Counted from the first letter of the stretch, positions 16,990-28,211 are shown. The stretch is 64,000 bases of DNA from Mesorhizobium sp. NZP2298 (GCF_013170825.1 NZ_CP033365.1:5654001-5718000); one strand, 5' to 3'. Translations and numbers: made by a program. Notes: a model not told the origin generated them from the sequence alone.

Positions 16990-17864
16990 TGCGCGTGCTC
17001 CGTGAAGCGATTTTCCAGCGTGCCGATGCCATCGATCTCGATGCGCACGACGTCGCCGGCCTTGAGGTATTTCGGCGGGTCGAAACCGATACCGACCCCG
17101 ACCGGGGTACCGGTGGCGATGATGTCTCCGGGCTTCAGCGTGATGCCTTGCGACAGCGTGGCGATGATGGTCGGAATATCGAAGATGAGCAGCGATATGC
17201 GGGAATTCTGGCGCAGATCCTCGTTTACGAAACACCGAATGCCGGCGGTTGCGAGGTCGAGTTCGTCCCTGGTCACCGCCCATGGTCCCATGGGGCAGAA
17301 CGTGTCTTGCGACTTGCCGATCAGCCACTGGCTGTATCTGCCCTGCAGATCGCGGGCCGTGACGTCGTTGACGATGGTGTAGCCCCAGACATGGTCGAGC
17401 GCGTTCTCCTTCGATATGCCGCGCCCGCTCTTTCCAATGATGACGGCCAGCTCCGCCTCATAGTCGATGGCGGTCGAGACCGAGGGATCGATCAGCACGC
17501 TGGCATGGTTGGCGACGACCGATTCAGGAACCTTGGAAAAGATGATCGGATGCTTCGGGACCGCGCCGGCGCCGGCGCTGGAATCGAAGCCGCTGCGGGC
17601 GAATTCGTGCGCGTGCTCGTGATAGTTCTTGCCGACGCAGAAGATGTTGCGGCGCGGTTGCGGGATCGGCGCTTCGATTTCCACCTGCGCCAGCGGGATG
17701 GGCGAAAGGGTGCGCGGCATGCCGGCGCCATTGCGCTCGATCAAAGCCAGAATGCCTGATTTGGCCTGGTCGACGGAAAAATCAAAAGGCGCGATTGTCT
17801 GAGCGTCGAGATCGACAAGCCCCACGCGACGTTCGCCGGCGATCGAAAAAGTCGCGACCCGCAT
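16986..17864 (-). CDS. fumarylacetoacetate hydrolase family protein
   Basis: 292 residues. The FAH fold is shown by NIFCVGKNYHEHAHEF, the metal-binding acidic cluster DYEAELAVIIG, the NDVTARDLQ motif and the C-terminal GDIIATGTPVGVG. Such enzymes cleave or decarboxylate acylpyruvates and oxo-acids with a divalent metal. It is the first gene of the minus-strand operon reaching to 8428 and is divergent from a GntR regulator, with a FadR-type palindrome about 90 bases upstream. The exact reaction is unknown. Confidence 0.9.
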   Translation of the reverse strand: MRVATFSIAGERRVGLVDLDAQTIAPFDFSVDQAKSGILALIERNGAGMPRTLSPIPLAQVEIEAPIPQPRRNIFCVGKNYHEHAHEFARSGFDSSAGAGAVPKHPIIFSKVPESVVANHASVLIDPSVSTAIDYEAELAVIIGKSGRGISKENALDHVWGYTIVNDVTARDLQGRYSQWLIGKSQDTFCPMGPWAVTRDELDLATAGIRCFVNEDLRQNSRISLLIFDIPTIIATLSQGITLKPGDIIATGTPVGVGIGFDPPKYLKAGDVVRIEIDGIGTLENRFTEHAQ

Positions 17865-17955
17865 TCAGATCCTCCCTGAACCAATATTGAGCCAATTATT
17901 CGCTCTTTTGTTACACGCTATCGCCGATTGGTTTAGCCCGCAAGAGAAATCTGGG

Positions 17956-17968
17956 TTGGTCGCACCAA
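17956..17968. promoter_or_regulatory. FadR-type GntR operator
   Basis: TTGGT-CGC-ACCAA is a perfect 13-base inverted repeat. Its core TGGTCGCACCA fits the FadR-subfamily consensus TNGTNNNACNA exactly. It lies in the 224-base gap between the FAH-family operon and the GntR gene at 18089, which encodes an FCD-type regulator, so it is a good candidate for that protein's binding site. It sits 88 bases upstream of the operon's first start codon. Confidence 0.62.
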
Positions 17969-18088
17969 AAAGGATTTGATTGCCAGCCCCGCCGCTTCAC
18001 AGGATATCGACCGCAGCCATGCGATGGACGGCGATACCTGAAGCTGTTATCAATGGTTCAGTATCGGATCAGATAAAAGTGACCGGAC

Positions 18089-18760
18089 ATGCCCAAGCTC
18101 GTTGCCAGCGATATCGCCACCGCGCTGAAGAAGCGGATTTCTTCCGGTGAATGGATCGAGAATGGCCGCATGCCGCCGGAACGCGACCTGGCGAGCGAAT
18201 TCGGCGTGGCGCGCAACACGGTGCGCCGTGCCGTCTCCTTCCTCGAGGACGATGGCACCGTGGTGCGGCATGTCGGGCGCGGCACATTCCTGACCGCCAC
18301 CAATCCTGGTTCGATGGCAGCGGTTGTCGGTCGCATGGAAGGCACCAGCCCGGCCGACATGATGGAGATCAGGCAGTTACTTGAGCCGGCGGCGGCAGCC
18401 TTCGCCGCCACCAATGCCAGCGCCATGGAACTCAACGCGGTGCGCGAGGCGCATAAGATCGCTTCGGAGTCGCAAGACATGCCGACCTTCGAGCATTGGG
18501 ATGCGGAGTTTCACCACCGCATCTTCGCCTGCTCGCGCAACGACTTCCTCAAGGAGATCCACAATCTGATGCGCATCCTGCGCAATCAGGCGCCATGGTT
18601 CGAAATGAAAAAGCGTTCCTTTTCCGAAGAACGCCGCGGCATCTATTGCAGCGAGCACCAGATCGTTCTCGATGCGCTGCTGCGCCGCGACCCGGAGAGC
18701 GCCAGCCAGGCCATGCTGGCGCATCTGAGAACCGTCGAGCGCAACCTGCTGGGCCGGTAA
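18089..18760 (+). CDS. GntR family regulator (FCD/FadR subfamily)
   Basis: 223 residues. The N-terminal winged helix-turn-helix (MPPERDLASEFGVARNTVRR, about residues 28-47) is followed by an FCD effector domain with EIRQLLEPAAAAFAA and FHHRIFACSRNDFL, supplying the usual acidic and histidine metal/ligand residues. It is divergent from the FAH/amidohydrolase/Liv operon and convergent with pobA, so it most likely controls the operon to its left through the palindrome at 17956-17968. Confidence 0.88.
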   Translation: MPKLVASDIATALKKRISSGEWIENGRMPPERDLASEFGVARNTVRRAVSFLEDDGTVVRHVGRGTFLTATNPGSMAAVVGRMEGTSPADMMEIRQLLEPAAAAFAATNASAMELNAVREAHKIASESQDMPTFEHWDAEFHHRIFACSRNDFLKEIHNLMRILRNQAPWFEMKKRSFSEERRGIYCSEHQIVLDALLRRDPESASQAMLAHLRTVERNLLGR

Positions 18761-18777
18761 TCCGTGTACCGCCATCC

Positions 18778-21002
<2,225 letters not shown>

Positions 21003-21014
21003 ATCGCGGATCTC

Positions 21015-21629
21015 CTAGCTGTCGAAGAAGACCGTTTCCTTCTCCCCCTGGAGATGGACATCGAAGACGTAGGTGTCGCCCTGGCGCTCGGCGATCAGCG
21101 TCGGCACGCGGACGCGGTGCTCGATACGCGCCAGGATCGGATCCCCGGCATTGGCTTCTTCCTCATCGGAGAAATACAGCCTTGTGTGCAGACCGAGATT
21201 GATGCCGCGCGCGACGATCCACAGCGTGATGTGCGGTGCCATCAGGCGGCCATCGCGGAACGGCACGCGGCCGGGCTTGATCGTCTCGAATGCGCAGACG
21301 CCGGTGTCCATGTCGGTCGGGCAACGGCCCCAGCCGAAAAAGTTCGGATCGGCGGCACCGCGCAATTCGGCCGGCGAATTGTGGAGCCCGTCCGCGTCCG
21401 CCTGCCAGATCTCGATCAGAGCGTCCTTGAGCGGCGTCCCGGTGCCGTCAAGCACCCGGATGCGCAGGCCGATGCGCTCGCCTTTGGTCTTGTCGTTGAC
21501 CATGGTAGCGCCAAGATCGGTCGCATAGACGCCGCCAATGCCGCAGAAATTCGGCGTCAGCCCGATATGGACGTAGGGTCCCGCGGTCTGCGAGGGGCTC
21601 TCCTTCAGCCTGTCGAGCGACTGGGCCAT
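21015..21629 (-). CDS. pcaG: protocatechuate 3,4-dioxygenase alpha subunit
   Basis: 204 residues from the ATG at 21629 ([24 protein letters not shown]), the normal start for PcaG. The intradiol dioxygenase fold is recognisable (IEIWQADADG, FGWGRCPTD, APHITLWIVARG). PcaG carries no iron ligands; it pairs with PcaH to form the dioxygenase. The start shares one base with the pcaH stop. Confidence 0.95.
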   Translation of the reverse strand: MAQSLDRLKESPSQTAGPYVHIGLTPNFCGIGGVYATDLGATMVNDKTKGERIGLRIRVLDGTGTPLKDALIEIWQADADGLHNSPAELRGAADPNFFGWGRCPTDMDTGVCAFETIKPGRVPFRDGRLMAPHITLWIVARGINLGLHTRLYFSDEEEANAGDPILARIEHRVRVPTLIAERQGDTYVFDVHLQGEKETVFFDS

Positions 21630-22384
21630 CAATTGCCCTCCAGCCGGTTTTCGAACAGCGACGAACGGCGCCCGCGCAGCACGATATCGAACTTGTAGGC
21701 GAGCGCATCCATCGGGATCGTCGCCTGCGTATCGAGCGTAGCCGTCAGCGCCTCGATGGCCGCCTTGTCGGCGATGCCACGCACGATCGGGCACTTCCAG
21801 ATCAGCGGGTCGCCCTCGAAATACATCTGCGTGATCAGCCGCTGGGCAAAGCCATGGCCAAAAACCGAAAAATGGATATGCGCCGGGCGCCAGTCATTGG
21901 GGCCGTTCGGCCAGGGATAGGGCCCGGGCTTGACGGTGCGGAAGGCATAGCCACCATCCTCGCCGGAAATGGTGCGGCCGCAGCCGCCGAAATTCGGATC
22001 GAGCGGCGCCAGATAGCCATCCCTCTTGTGGCGGTAGCGGCCGCCGGCATTGGCCTGCCAGAATTCGAGCAGCACGCCGGGCACGCCAATGCCACGTTCG
22101 TCAAGCACGCGCCCATGGACGATGATGCGCTCGCCGATGGCGCTCTCGCCCGGCCTGGCGAAATTATGGATCAGGTCGTTGTCGAACTCGCCAAGCATGG
22201 CGTGGCCGAAGACAGGTCCCGCTGTTTCCGACAGCGTGTTGTCGAAGGACAAAAGCGCCTTCCGCGGCGAGCGCAGCACCGAACTCTTGTAACCCGGCGT
22301 CAGCGCCGGCGGGTGCCATGTCCGGTCGCGCTGGAAGAAGGCGCCGGTCTCGGGCCTCCGGTTCGAGCCGGACTCAGCGGGCAT
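21629..22384 (-). CDS. pcaH: protocatechuate 3,4-dioxygenase beta subunit
   Basis: 251 residues from the ATG at 22384, overlapping the pcaC end by 11 bases. The Fe(III) site residues are visible: a tyrosine in [11 protein letters not shown], a second tyrosine in GPYPWPNG and two histidines in [11 protein letters not shown]. With PcaG it cleaves the protocatechuate ring between the hydroxyls. The longer open frame upstream lies inside pcaC and has no family similarity. Confidence 0.95.
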   Translation of the reverse strand: MPAESGSNRRPETGAFFQRDRTWHPPALTPGYKSSVLRSPRKALLSFDNTLSETAGPVFGHAMLGEFDNDLIHNFARPGESAIGERIIVHGRVLDERGIGVPGVLLEFWQANAGGRYRHKRDGYLAPLDPNFGGCGRTISGEDGGYAFRTVKPGPYPWPNGPNDWRPAHIHFSVFGHGFAQRLITQMYFEGDPLIWKCPIVRGIADKAAIEALTATLDTQATIPMDALAYKFDIVLRGRRSSLFENRLEGN

Positions 22385-22781
22385 TGTTGGCTCCGTCCAT
22401 CTCCGAAAACACATCCTTGGCGATCTTGAAGGCACGGTTGGCGGCCGGCACACCGGCATAGATGGCGACATGCAGGAACGCCTCGCAGATGTCGTTGCGC
22501 GTGGCGCCGGTGTTGGCGGTGGCGCGCACATGCAGGGCCACTTCCTCATCATGGCCGAGCGCGGCCAGCAGCGCCAGCGTGACGATGGAACGCTCGCGCC
22601 TGGTGAAGCCCGGCCGCGCCCACACCGTCCCCCAGGCTGCCTCGGTGATCAGCTCCTGAAACGGCTGGTCGAAATCGGTGGCCGCGACCTCGGCCCGATC
22701 GACGTGGCGGTCGCCGAGCACCGACCGTCGCACGGCAAGACCTGTCCGATATCTTGCCGTGTTGCCGGGGACTTCATCCAT
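22374..22781 (-). CDS. pcaC: 4-carboxymuconolactone decarboxylase
   Basis: 135 residues from the ATG at 22781 ([11 protein letters not shown]). The CMD family core is complete: [33 protein letters not shown] and [19 protein letters not shown]. It decarboxylates gamma-carboxymuconolactone to the enol-lactone used by PcaD. The chosen start overlaps the pcaD stop by 8 bases; a start 30 bases further up would lengthen the overlap. Confidence 0.94.
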   Translation of the reverse strand: MDEVPGNTARYRTGLAVRRSVLGDRHVDRAEVAATDFDQPFQELITEAAWGTVWARPGFTRRERSIVTLALLAALGHDEEVALHVRATANTGATRNDICEAFLHVAIYAGVPAANRAFKIAKDVFSEMDGANNAR

Positions 22782-23583
22782 GGGTTTCTCCAGGGGCAAG
22801 CGATGCGACAAAACCGCGGATCAGCGCGGCCAGCGCCTCCGGCTGCTCGATGCACGGAATATGTCCGGCGTTGTGGATGACTTCGAAACGTGCGCCGGGG
22901 ATCAGTTCCGCCAGCGAGCGGACGAGATCGGGGGGCGTCGAGCCGTCCTGATCGCCGACGACGCAGAGCGTCGGTACAGCGATGCGGCGCGCGCTCTCGG
23001 TGAAATCGGCGTCGCGGACAGCCTTGCATGTCCCGATATAGCCCGGCAGCGCCTGCCTGGTCAGCATGTTGCGGCAACCGGCAAGGTCGGCGGGGCGCCC
23101 GGCATGGAAATCCGGCGTGAACCACACTTTCATCACGCCATCGGCGATCGCCTCGATGCCGTAGCGCTCCACGACCGCGATGCGGCTGTTCCAGCTTTCG
23201 GCGGTACCGATCTTGTGGGCGGTGTCGCTAAGGATCAGGCCCTCGATGCTTTCAGGACGGCGCATATGGAGGCCTTGCGCCACCATGCCGCCGACCGACA
23301 GGCCAACCAGCACGACCTGGTCGAAACCGAAGTGGTCGATGAGGGCGTTCAGATCGTCGACATGGTCGTTTATCGAGTGGACGCCGCCGCCAATGTCGGA
23401 GAGGCCATGGCCGCGCTTGTCATAGACGAGCAGCGGCATCTCGCCGGCCAAAAGCGCAACGACCTCATCCCAGATCCGCAGATCGGTGCCGAGCGAATTG
23501 ATGAACACGACCGGGGGCGTCTTGCCGTCCGCCTCGACATATCGATGGTGCAGCGTGATGCCGCCAATGGTGACGAATGGCAC
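22774..23583 (-). CDS. pcaD: 3-oxoadipate enol-lactonase
   Basis: 269 residues. I choose a GTG start at 23583 because GGAGG lies at 23593-23597, nine bases upstream, and the protein then begins VPFVTIGGITLHHRY as PcaD proteins do; an ATG frame extends 36 bases further without a better site. Alpha/beta hydrolase motifs are VLVGLSVGGMVAQ (nucleophile serine), VVGDQDGSTPP and IHNAGHIPCIEQ. It converts 3-oxoadipate enol-lactone to 3-oxoadipate. It is the first gene of pcaDCHGB-pobA and is divergent from pcaQ. The later genes pcaIJ and pcaF are not in the window. Confidence 0.93.
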   Translation of the reverse strand: MPFVTIGGITLHHRYVEADGKTPPVVFINSLGTDLRIWDEVVALLAGEMPLLVYDKRGHGLSDIGGGVHSINDHVDDLNALIDHFGFDQVVLVGLSVGGMVAQGLHMRRPESIEGLILSDTAHKIGTAESWNSRIAVVERYGIEAIADGVMKVWFTPDFHAGRPADLAGCRNMLTRQALPGYIGTCKAVRDADFTESARRIAVPTLCVVGDQDGSTPPDLVRSLAELIPGARFEVIHNAGHIPCIEQPEALAALIRGFVASLAPGETHG

Positions 23584-23653
23584 GATTTCGATCCTCCATC
23601 TCCACATTGCACGCCGCATTTGGTTCGGTAAAATGATATTTTGCGCCGTTTCA

Positions 23654-23669
23654 TTAACTCAGGGGTTAT
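23654..23669. promoter_or_regulatory. PcaQ binding site
   Basis: On the minus strand this reads ATAACC-CCTG-AGTTAA. The PcaQ consensus I recall from Sinorhizobium meliloti is ATAACC-N4-GGTTAA, so 11 of 12 specified bases agree. It lies between pcaQ and pcaD, 8 bases before the pcaQ ATG at 23677 and about 70 bases upstream of the pcaD GTG, a position that fits LysR-type activation of pcaD and autoregulation. Confidence 0.75.
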
Positions 23670-23676
23670 CAAATTC

Positions 23677-24594
23677 ATGCCCGGCAGCCGCATCCGGTTC
23701 CGTCACCTGCAAGCCTTCCTGGAAGTCGCCCGGCAGGGCAGCGTGGCCCGCGCCGCCGACTTCCTGCATGTCAGCGCGCCGGCGGTGACCAAGACATTGC
23801 GTGAACTGGAAGACGCACTCGGCATCGCCGTGGTCGAGCGCGACGGGCGCGGCATCCGGGTCACCAGGCTTGGCGAAATCTTCCTGGGCCACGCCGGCTC
23901 GGCAATATCGGCGTTGAAGCGGGGCATCGATTCCGTTCGCCAAGACGGCACCATCAATCGCCACCCGATCCGCATCGGCGCGCTGCCGACGGTGTCAGCG
24001 AAGGTCATGCCGCAAGCCATGAGCCTGTTCCTCAAGGAGAACACCGGAGCTGCGATCAAGATCGTCACCGGCGAGAACGCCGTGCTGCTCGAGCAGTTGC
24101 GCACGGGCGTGCTCGATCTCGTCGTCGGTCGGCTGGCGGCGCCCGAAAACATGACCGGTTTCTTCTTCGAGCACCTCTACTCGGAGCAGGTGCTGTTCGT
24201 CGTGCGGGCCGGGCATCCGCTGCTGGAACCGGGAGCGGACATCTTCGCAAGGCTCGACGAATTCCCGGTGCTGATGCCGACCCGGGAATCCGTCATCCGT
24301 CCCTTTGTCGATCGCCTCTTCATCACCAATGGCATGACCGCGCCGGCAACCGAGATCGAGACGGTCTCGGATTCCTTCGGGCGTTCCTTCATGCGGCAGA
24401 GCAATGCTGTGTGGATCATTTCGGCCGGCGTGGTCGCCAACGAGCTCGCGAGCCGTGCCTTCGTCGCCTTGCCGGTCGACACCGCGGAAACCAAGGGGCC
24501 AGTCGGCCTGACGATGCGCACCGACACCGCGCCCTCGCCCGCCTTTACGATCCTGCTGCAGACCATCCGCGAAGCCGCCAGGCCGGGCGCCTGA
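23677..24594 (+). CDS. pcaQ: LysR-type activator of the pca operon
   Basis: 305 residues from the ATG at 23677. A TTG 36 bases upstream is in frame, but that stretch contains the PcaQ box. The N-terminal winged HTH is RFRHLQAFLEVARQGSVARA through VSAPAVTKTLRELE, followed by the LysR substrate-binding domain. PcaQ proteins respond to carboxymuconate-type intermediates and activate pcaDCHGB. Divergent placement from pcaD and the adjacent box support the assignment. Confidence 0.93.
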   Translation: MPGSRIRFRHLQAFLEVARQGSVARAADFLHVSAPAVTKTLRELEDALGIAVVERDGRGIRVTRLGEIFLGHAGSAISALKRGIDSVRQDGTINRHPIRIGALPTVSAKVMPQAMSLFLKENTGAAIKIVTGENAVLLEQLRTGVLDLVVGRLAAPENMTGFFFEHLYSEQVLFVVRAGHPLLEPGADIFARLDEFPVLMPTRESVIRPFVDRLFITNGMTAPATEIETVSDSFGRSFMRQSNAVWIISAGVVANELASRAFVALPVDTAETKGPVGLTMRTDTAPSPAFTILLQTIREAARPGA

Positions 24595-24686
24595 CCTTCG
24601 GCACGATCATGCATCAGGCCAGATCCGCGTGCCGACCGAGCGGCATCCGCGCGGCCATGTCGTGCCGGGCTCGCAAGGGCGCCAAG

Positions 24687-24704
24687 CTTGCCGCCGACGG
24701 CAAG
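24687..24704. terminator. possible shared hairpin between convergent genes
   Basis: CTTGCCG-CCGA-CGGCAAG forms a 7-base-pair stem with a 4-base loop in the 111-base gap between the pcaQ end and the stop of the aldose epimerase gene, immediately next to that stop. There is no T tract on either strand, so factor-independent termination is uncertain. Confidence 0.35.
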
Positions 24705-24705
24705 G

Positions 24706-25635
24706 TCAGACAGCCAGTGATGGCGTGAAGCGAACGCTGGCGGATCGCGTCTGCCCGGGCGCCAGCATCATGCAGCCGGTGCTGACGTCGTCGTCGTTCA
24801 CGCGGTTGAAGGCATCGGTGATGTTGCTGACCGGCTCGGCGCAAAAGAACGGCTCGCCCGGCGGCGTGTAGAGGACGAGGAAGTCGAGCGGTGCCTCGGC
24901 CTCCATGTCCAGTTGCCGTCCATGCCCCGGCCAGGAGATCCGGGCACGGTGCGTCCATCCGGTGAAGACTGTGTCGAACTCCACCTCCGATACGTCAAAG
25001 CCGATGGATGGATCGGCCCCAGCCGGCGGCAGGACGTGACGGACGGGCAGGATCTCCGTATCGGTTTCCCACATGCCGGACACCGACGCCTGGACATGCG
25101 TCCACGGCGTCGACGGGAAATAGGGATGGAGGCCGAAGCCAGCCGGCATCGGCGCGTCCGACAGGTTGCGCACGGCAATGGTTATGGAAAGCGTACCGTC
25201 AGCCAGCGTGATCTCCTGCTCGGCTTCATAGCTCCATGGCCAGGAATCGGCGGCGTGGCGATAGCACAGGACAATCGTGCTGGCTTCGTGCCTTATGACC
25301 GTCCAAGGGTGGCGCCAGCCATGGCCGTGCTCATGGTGCGGGTCCTCCGGCCGACTAGGCAGTTGGACCGTGCGACCCGCGAATTCGAAGCGTCCGGCCC
25401 TTATGCGATTGGAATAGGGGACGAGCGGGAAGCAGGCCATGGCGCCGGCATCGCGACGGCTGATCGCCGGCGGATCCGCCGGGCGTAGCCAATCCACGAC
25501 AGAGCCAGCCTGCCACCACCGATACGATGCCACGGCGCCGCCGGCAGCAGGAGCAATGTCGACCGTCGCGATGCCGTCGCTGATTGAGACCAGTTCGGTG
25601 TGCCGCGCGGCAACGGCAGCGGAATTCTTTGTCAT
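24706..25635 (-). CDS. aldose 1-epimerase family protein
   Basis: 309 residues from the ATG at 25635 (MTKNSAAV), with GGGGAG upstream. GalM-type residues are the histidines in EHGHGWRHPW and GFGLHPYFPS and the catalytic glutamate in FFCAEPVSNITDAF. It interconverts alpha and beta anomers of an aldose. It is divergent from the GntR/dehydratase operon with 51 bases between starts, so it probably feeds that oxidative sugar pathway, whose SDR would act on one anomer. Confidence 0.88.
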   Translation of the reverse strand: MTKNSAAVAARHTELVSISDGIATVDIAPAAGGAVASYRWWQAGSVVDWLRPADPPAISRRDAGAMACFPLVPYSNRIRAGRFEFAGRTVQLPSRPEDPHHEHGHGWRHPWTVIRHEASTIVLCYRHAADSWPWSYEAEQEITLADGTLSITIAVRNLSDAPMPAGFGLHPYFPSTPWTHVQASVSGMWETDTEILPVRHVLPPAGADPSIGFDVSEVEFDTVFTGWTHRARISWPGHGRQLDMEAEAPLDFLVLYTPPGEPFFCAEPVSNITDAFNRVNDDDVSTGCMMLAPGQTRSASVRFTPSLAV

Positions 25636-25682
25636 CGGCACTCCCCATCCCTTGACTCCGATCGCCATGGCTATAAGACATA

Positions 25683-25699
25683 TCATATGAATAGTATGA
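25683..25699. promoter_or_regulatory. inverted repeat at the GntR start (possible operator)
   Basis: TCATA-N7-TATGA overlaps the first codons of the GntR gene in an AT-rich patch between divergent genes. It could be an autoregulatory site for the GntR protein. The arms are only five bases, so this is weak. Confidence 0.25.
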
Positions 25700-26487
25700 A
25701 GAATAAGAAATCTTTCAGCACGGCGCGCACGTCACGGGTTGCCGTTGCGGTTTCCAGTGGTTCCACCGCGCTGCACGCGACCGTCGTCGAGCAGATCGGC
25801 TTGCGCATCGTCCAGGGCGACTTCCTGCCCGGCGAGGCCCTGCCCAATGCGGACGATTCCAGCGAGATGCTGGGCGTCAGCCGCACGGTGCTGCGCGAGG
25901 CGATCAAGGTGCTGGCCGGCAAGGGGCTGGTCGAATCACGGCCGAAGACCGGCACGCGCGTTCGTCCCCGCTCCGACTGGAATTTCCTCGACCCCGACGT
26001 GCTGTCATGGCGCTACGCCGGCGGCATCAGTGCCGACGATGTGCGTGCGCTGTTCGAATTGCGCCGTGCCATCGAGCCGATGTCGGCCGCCCTCGCCGCC
26101 CAGCGCGCCAACCCGGCGCAGATCGCCGAGATCCAGGCGGCACTCGCCGAAATGGAAGCGGCGAGCGACGACGGCGACCGCTTCGCCAAGCCCGATCTGG
26201 TGTTCCATCAGACCATCCTGCGCATGACCGGCAATGAGCTGATCGGCTCGCTGGCCGCACTGGTCGAAACCGCGTTGGTGATGAGCTTTCGCCTCTCCAA
26301 CGACAATCCGGACGGACAGCGCCACTCCTTGCCACTGCATCGCGAGGTCGCCGAGAAGATCGCCGCTGGCGACGCGCTCGGTGCGCAGAAAGCGCTGCTG
26401 GTGCTCATCGACAATGCCGAGGACGATGTGCGCCGCAGCGTCGAGAACCGCAACAAACGCCGCAACGATCGGGGCCAGCAATCGTGA
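25687..26487 (+). CDS. GntR family regulator (FadR/DgoR-like)
   Basis: 266 residues from the ATG at 25687; a second ATG nine bases on is equally possible. The winged HTH (GEALPNADDSSEMLGVSRTV then LREAIKVLAGKGLVESRPK) is preceded by about 35 basic residues. The FCD domain shows LFELRRAIEPMSAALAA and DLVFHQTILRMTGNELI. The sequence around DWNFLDPDVLSWRY is typical of GntR proteins controlling sugar-acid catabolism (DgoR type). Its stop overlaps the GTG start of the dehydratase, so it is the first gene of that operon. Confidence 0.9.
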   Translation: MNSMKNKKSFSTARTSRVAVAVSSGSTALHATVVEQIGLRIVQGDFLPGEALPNADDSSEMLGVSRTVLREAIKVLAGKGLVESRPKTGTRVRPRSDWNFLDPDVLSWRYAGGISADDVRALFELRRAIEPMSAALAAQRANPAQIAEIQAALAEMEAASDDGDRFAKPDLVFHQTILRMTGNELIGSLAALVETALVMSFRLSNDNPDGQRHSLPLHREVAEKIAAGDALGAQKALLVLIDNAEDDVRRSVENRNKRRNDRGQQS

Positions 26488-28211
26488 CCGAGACCAAACG
26501 CAAACTGCGGTCCGAAGCCTGGTTCGGCGGTGAAGGCAAGAACGCCTTCATGCACCGCAGCTGGATGAAGAACCAGGGCATCCCGGCAGACGCCTTCGAC
26601 GGCCGCCCAGTGATCGGCATCTGCAACACCTGGTCCGAATTGACCCCGTGCAACGCACATCTCCGCGCCTTGGCCGACCACGTCAAGCGCGGCGTCTACG
26701 AGGCCGGCGGCCTGCCGCTGGAGTTTCCGGTGATGTCGCTGGGCGAGAGCAACATGCGCCCGACAGCCATGCTGTTTCGCAATCTGGTGAGCATGGATGT
26801 CGAGGAATCCATCCGCGGCAATCCCATCGACGGCGTCATCCTGCTGGTCGGTTGCGACAAGACCACGCCGGCGCTGCTGATGGGGGCTGCCTCGTGCAAC
26901 CTGCCGACCATCACTGTCTCCGGCGGGCCGATGCTCAACGGCAAGTTTCGCGGACAAGACATAGGCTCGGGCACGCATGTGTGGAAATTCGCCGAGGAGG
27001 TGAAGGCAGGGCGCATGCCGGTCGCCGACTTCCTCGCCGCCGAGCAAGGCCAGAGCCGGTCGGCGGGCAGCTGCATGACGATGGGCACCGCCTCGACCAT
27101 GGCCAGCATGGTGGAAGCACTCGGCATCGGCATGCCGGACAATGCCGCGATTCCGGCGGTGGATTCGCGCCGCGGCGTGCTTGCCCAACTGGCCGGACGC
27201 CAGATCGTCGAGCTCGTACGCCGCGACGTGACGATAGCGCAGATCCTCACCAGGCAAGCGTTCGAGAATGCCATCCGCGTCAATGGCGCGATCGGCGGTT
27301 CGACCAATGCGGTGCTGCACCTGATCGCCATCGCCAACCGGGTTGGCGTCGATCTCAGCCTCGAGGACTGGGACCGTCTTGGGCGCGACGTGCCGACGAT
27401 CGTCGATCTGATGCCATCGGGCCGATTCCTGATGGAAGACTTCTACTATGCCGGGGGGCTAGCCGCGGTCATGGCGTCGCTTGATGAAGTGGGGCTTCTT
27501 CATCGCGACGCCATGACCGTCAGTGACAAGACGATCGGTGAGTTGATCGACGGCGCGCCCAACTACAACCGCGAGGTCATCCGTCCGCTGAGCGAGCCGC
27601 TGACAGAGCAAGGCGGCATCTCGATCCTGCGCGGCAATTTGGCGCCCAACGGGGCCGTCATCAAGCCGTCCGCGGCGACACCCGGGCTGATGCAGCATCG
27701 CGGCAAGGCTGTCGTCTTCGAGAACATCGAGCACTACTACGCCCGCATCGACGATCCGGAACTGGATATCGACGCCTCTTCGGTGATGGTGCTGAAGAAC
27801 TGCGGACCGCGCGGCTATCCCGGCATGGCCGAGGTCGGCAACATGCCGCTGCCGGCCAAGCTGCTCAAGCAGGGCGTCTCCGACATGGTGCGCATTTCGG
27901 ACGCACGCATGAGCGGCACGGCCTACGGCACCGTCGTGCTGCATGTGGCGCCTGAAGCGGCGGCAGGTGGCGCGCTGGCGCTGGTGCGCGACGGCGATCT
28001 CATCGAGCTCGACGTCGCCGGCCGCCGTCTGGAATTGCTGGTATCGGACGAGGAACTGGCGATCCGCCGCCGCGACTGGAAGCCTCCGGCACCGCCCGAA
28101 GGCGGCTACCAGAGCCTCTATGTCGAGCGCGTTCTGCAGGCGGACCAAGGCTGCGATTTCGACTTTCTCGTCGGCCGGCGCGATGCCGGCATTCCCCGGC
28201 ATTCCCACTAG
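26484..28211 (+). CDS. IlvD/Edd family sugar-acid dehydratase
   Basis: 575 residues starting at a GTG that overlaps the regulator's stop. Iron-sulfur ligand cysteines are visible at about 56 (SELTPCN), 124 (LVGCDKTTP) and 197 (SAGSCMTMGTAS), the spacing known from L-arabonate and D-xylonate dehydratases. It would convert an aldonate into a 2-keto-3-deoxy acid. The neighbouring SDR, GguC-type protein and epimerase support a non-phosphorylating pentose or 6-deoxyhexose pathway. Branched-chain amino acid biosynthesis (IlvD) is less likely in this context. Confidence 0.9.
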   Translation: MTETKRKLRSEAWFGGEGKNAFMHRSWMKNQGIPADAFDGRPVIGICNTWSELTPCNAHLRALADHVKRGVYEAGGLPLEFPVMSLGESNMRPTAMLFRNLVSMDVEESIRGNPIDGVILLVGCDKTTPALLMGAASCNLPTITVSGGPMLNGKFRGQDIGSGTHVWKFAEEVKAGRMPVADFLAAEQGQSRSAGSCMTMGTASTMASMVEALGIGMPDNAAIPAVDSRRGVLAQLAGRQIVELVRRDVTIAQILTRQAFENAIRVNGAIGGSTNAVLHLIAIANRVGVDLSLEDWDRLGRDVPTIVDLMPSGRFLMEDFYYAGGLAAVMASLDEVGLLHRDAMTVSDKTIGELIDGAPNYNREVIRPLSEPLTEQGGISILRGNLAPNGAVIKPSAATPGLMQHRGKAVVFENIEHYYARIDDPELDIDASSVMVLKNCGPRGYPGMAEVGNMPLPAKLLKQGVSDMVRISDARMSGTAYGTVVLHVAPEAAAGGALALVRDGDLIELDVAGRRLELLVSDEELAIRRRDWKPPAPPEGGYQSLYVERVLQADQGCDFDFLVGRRDAGIPRHSH

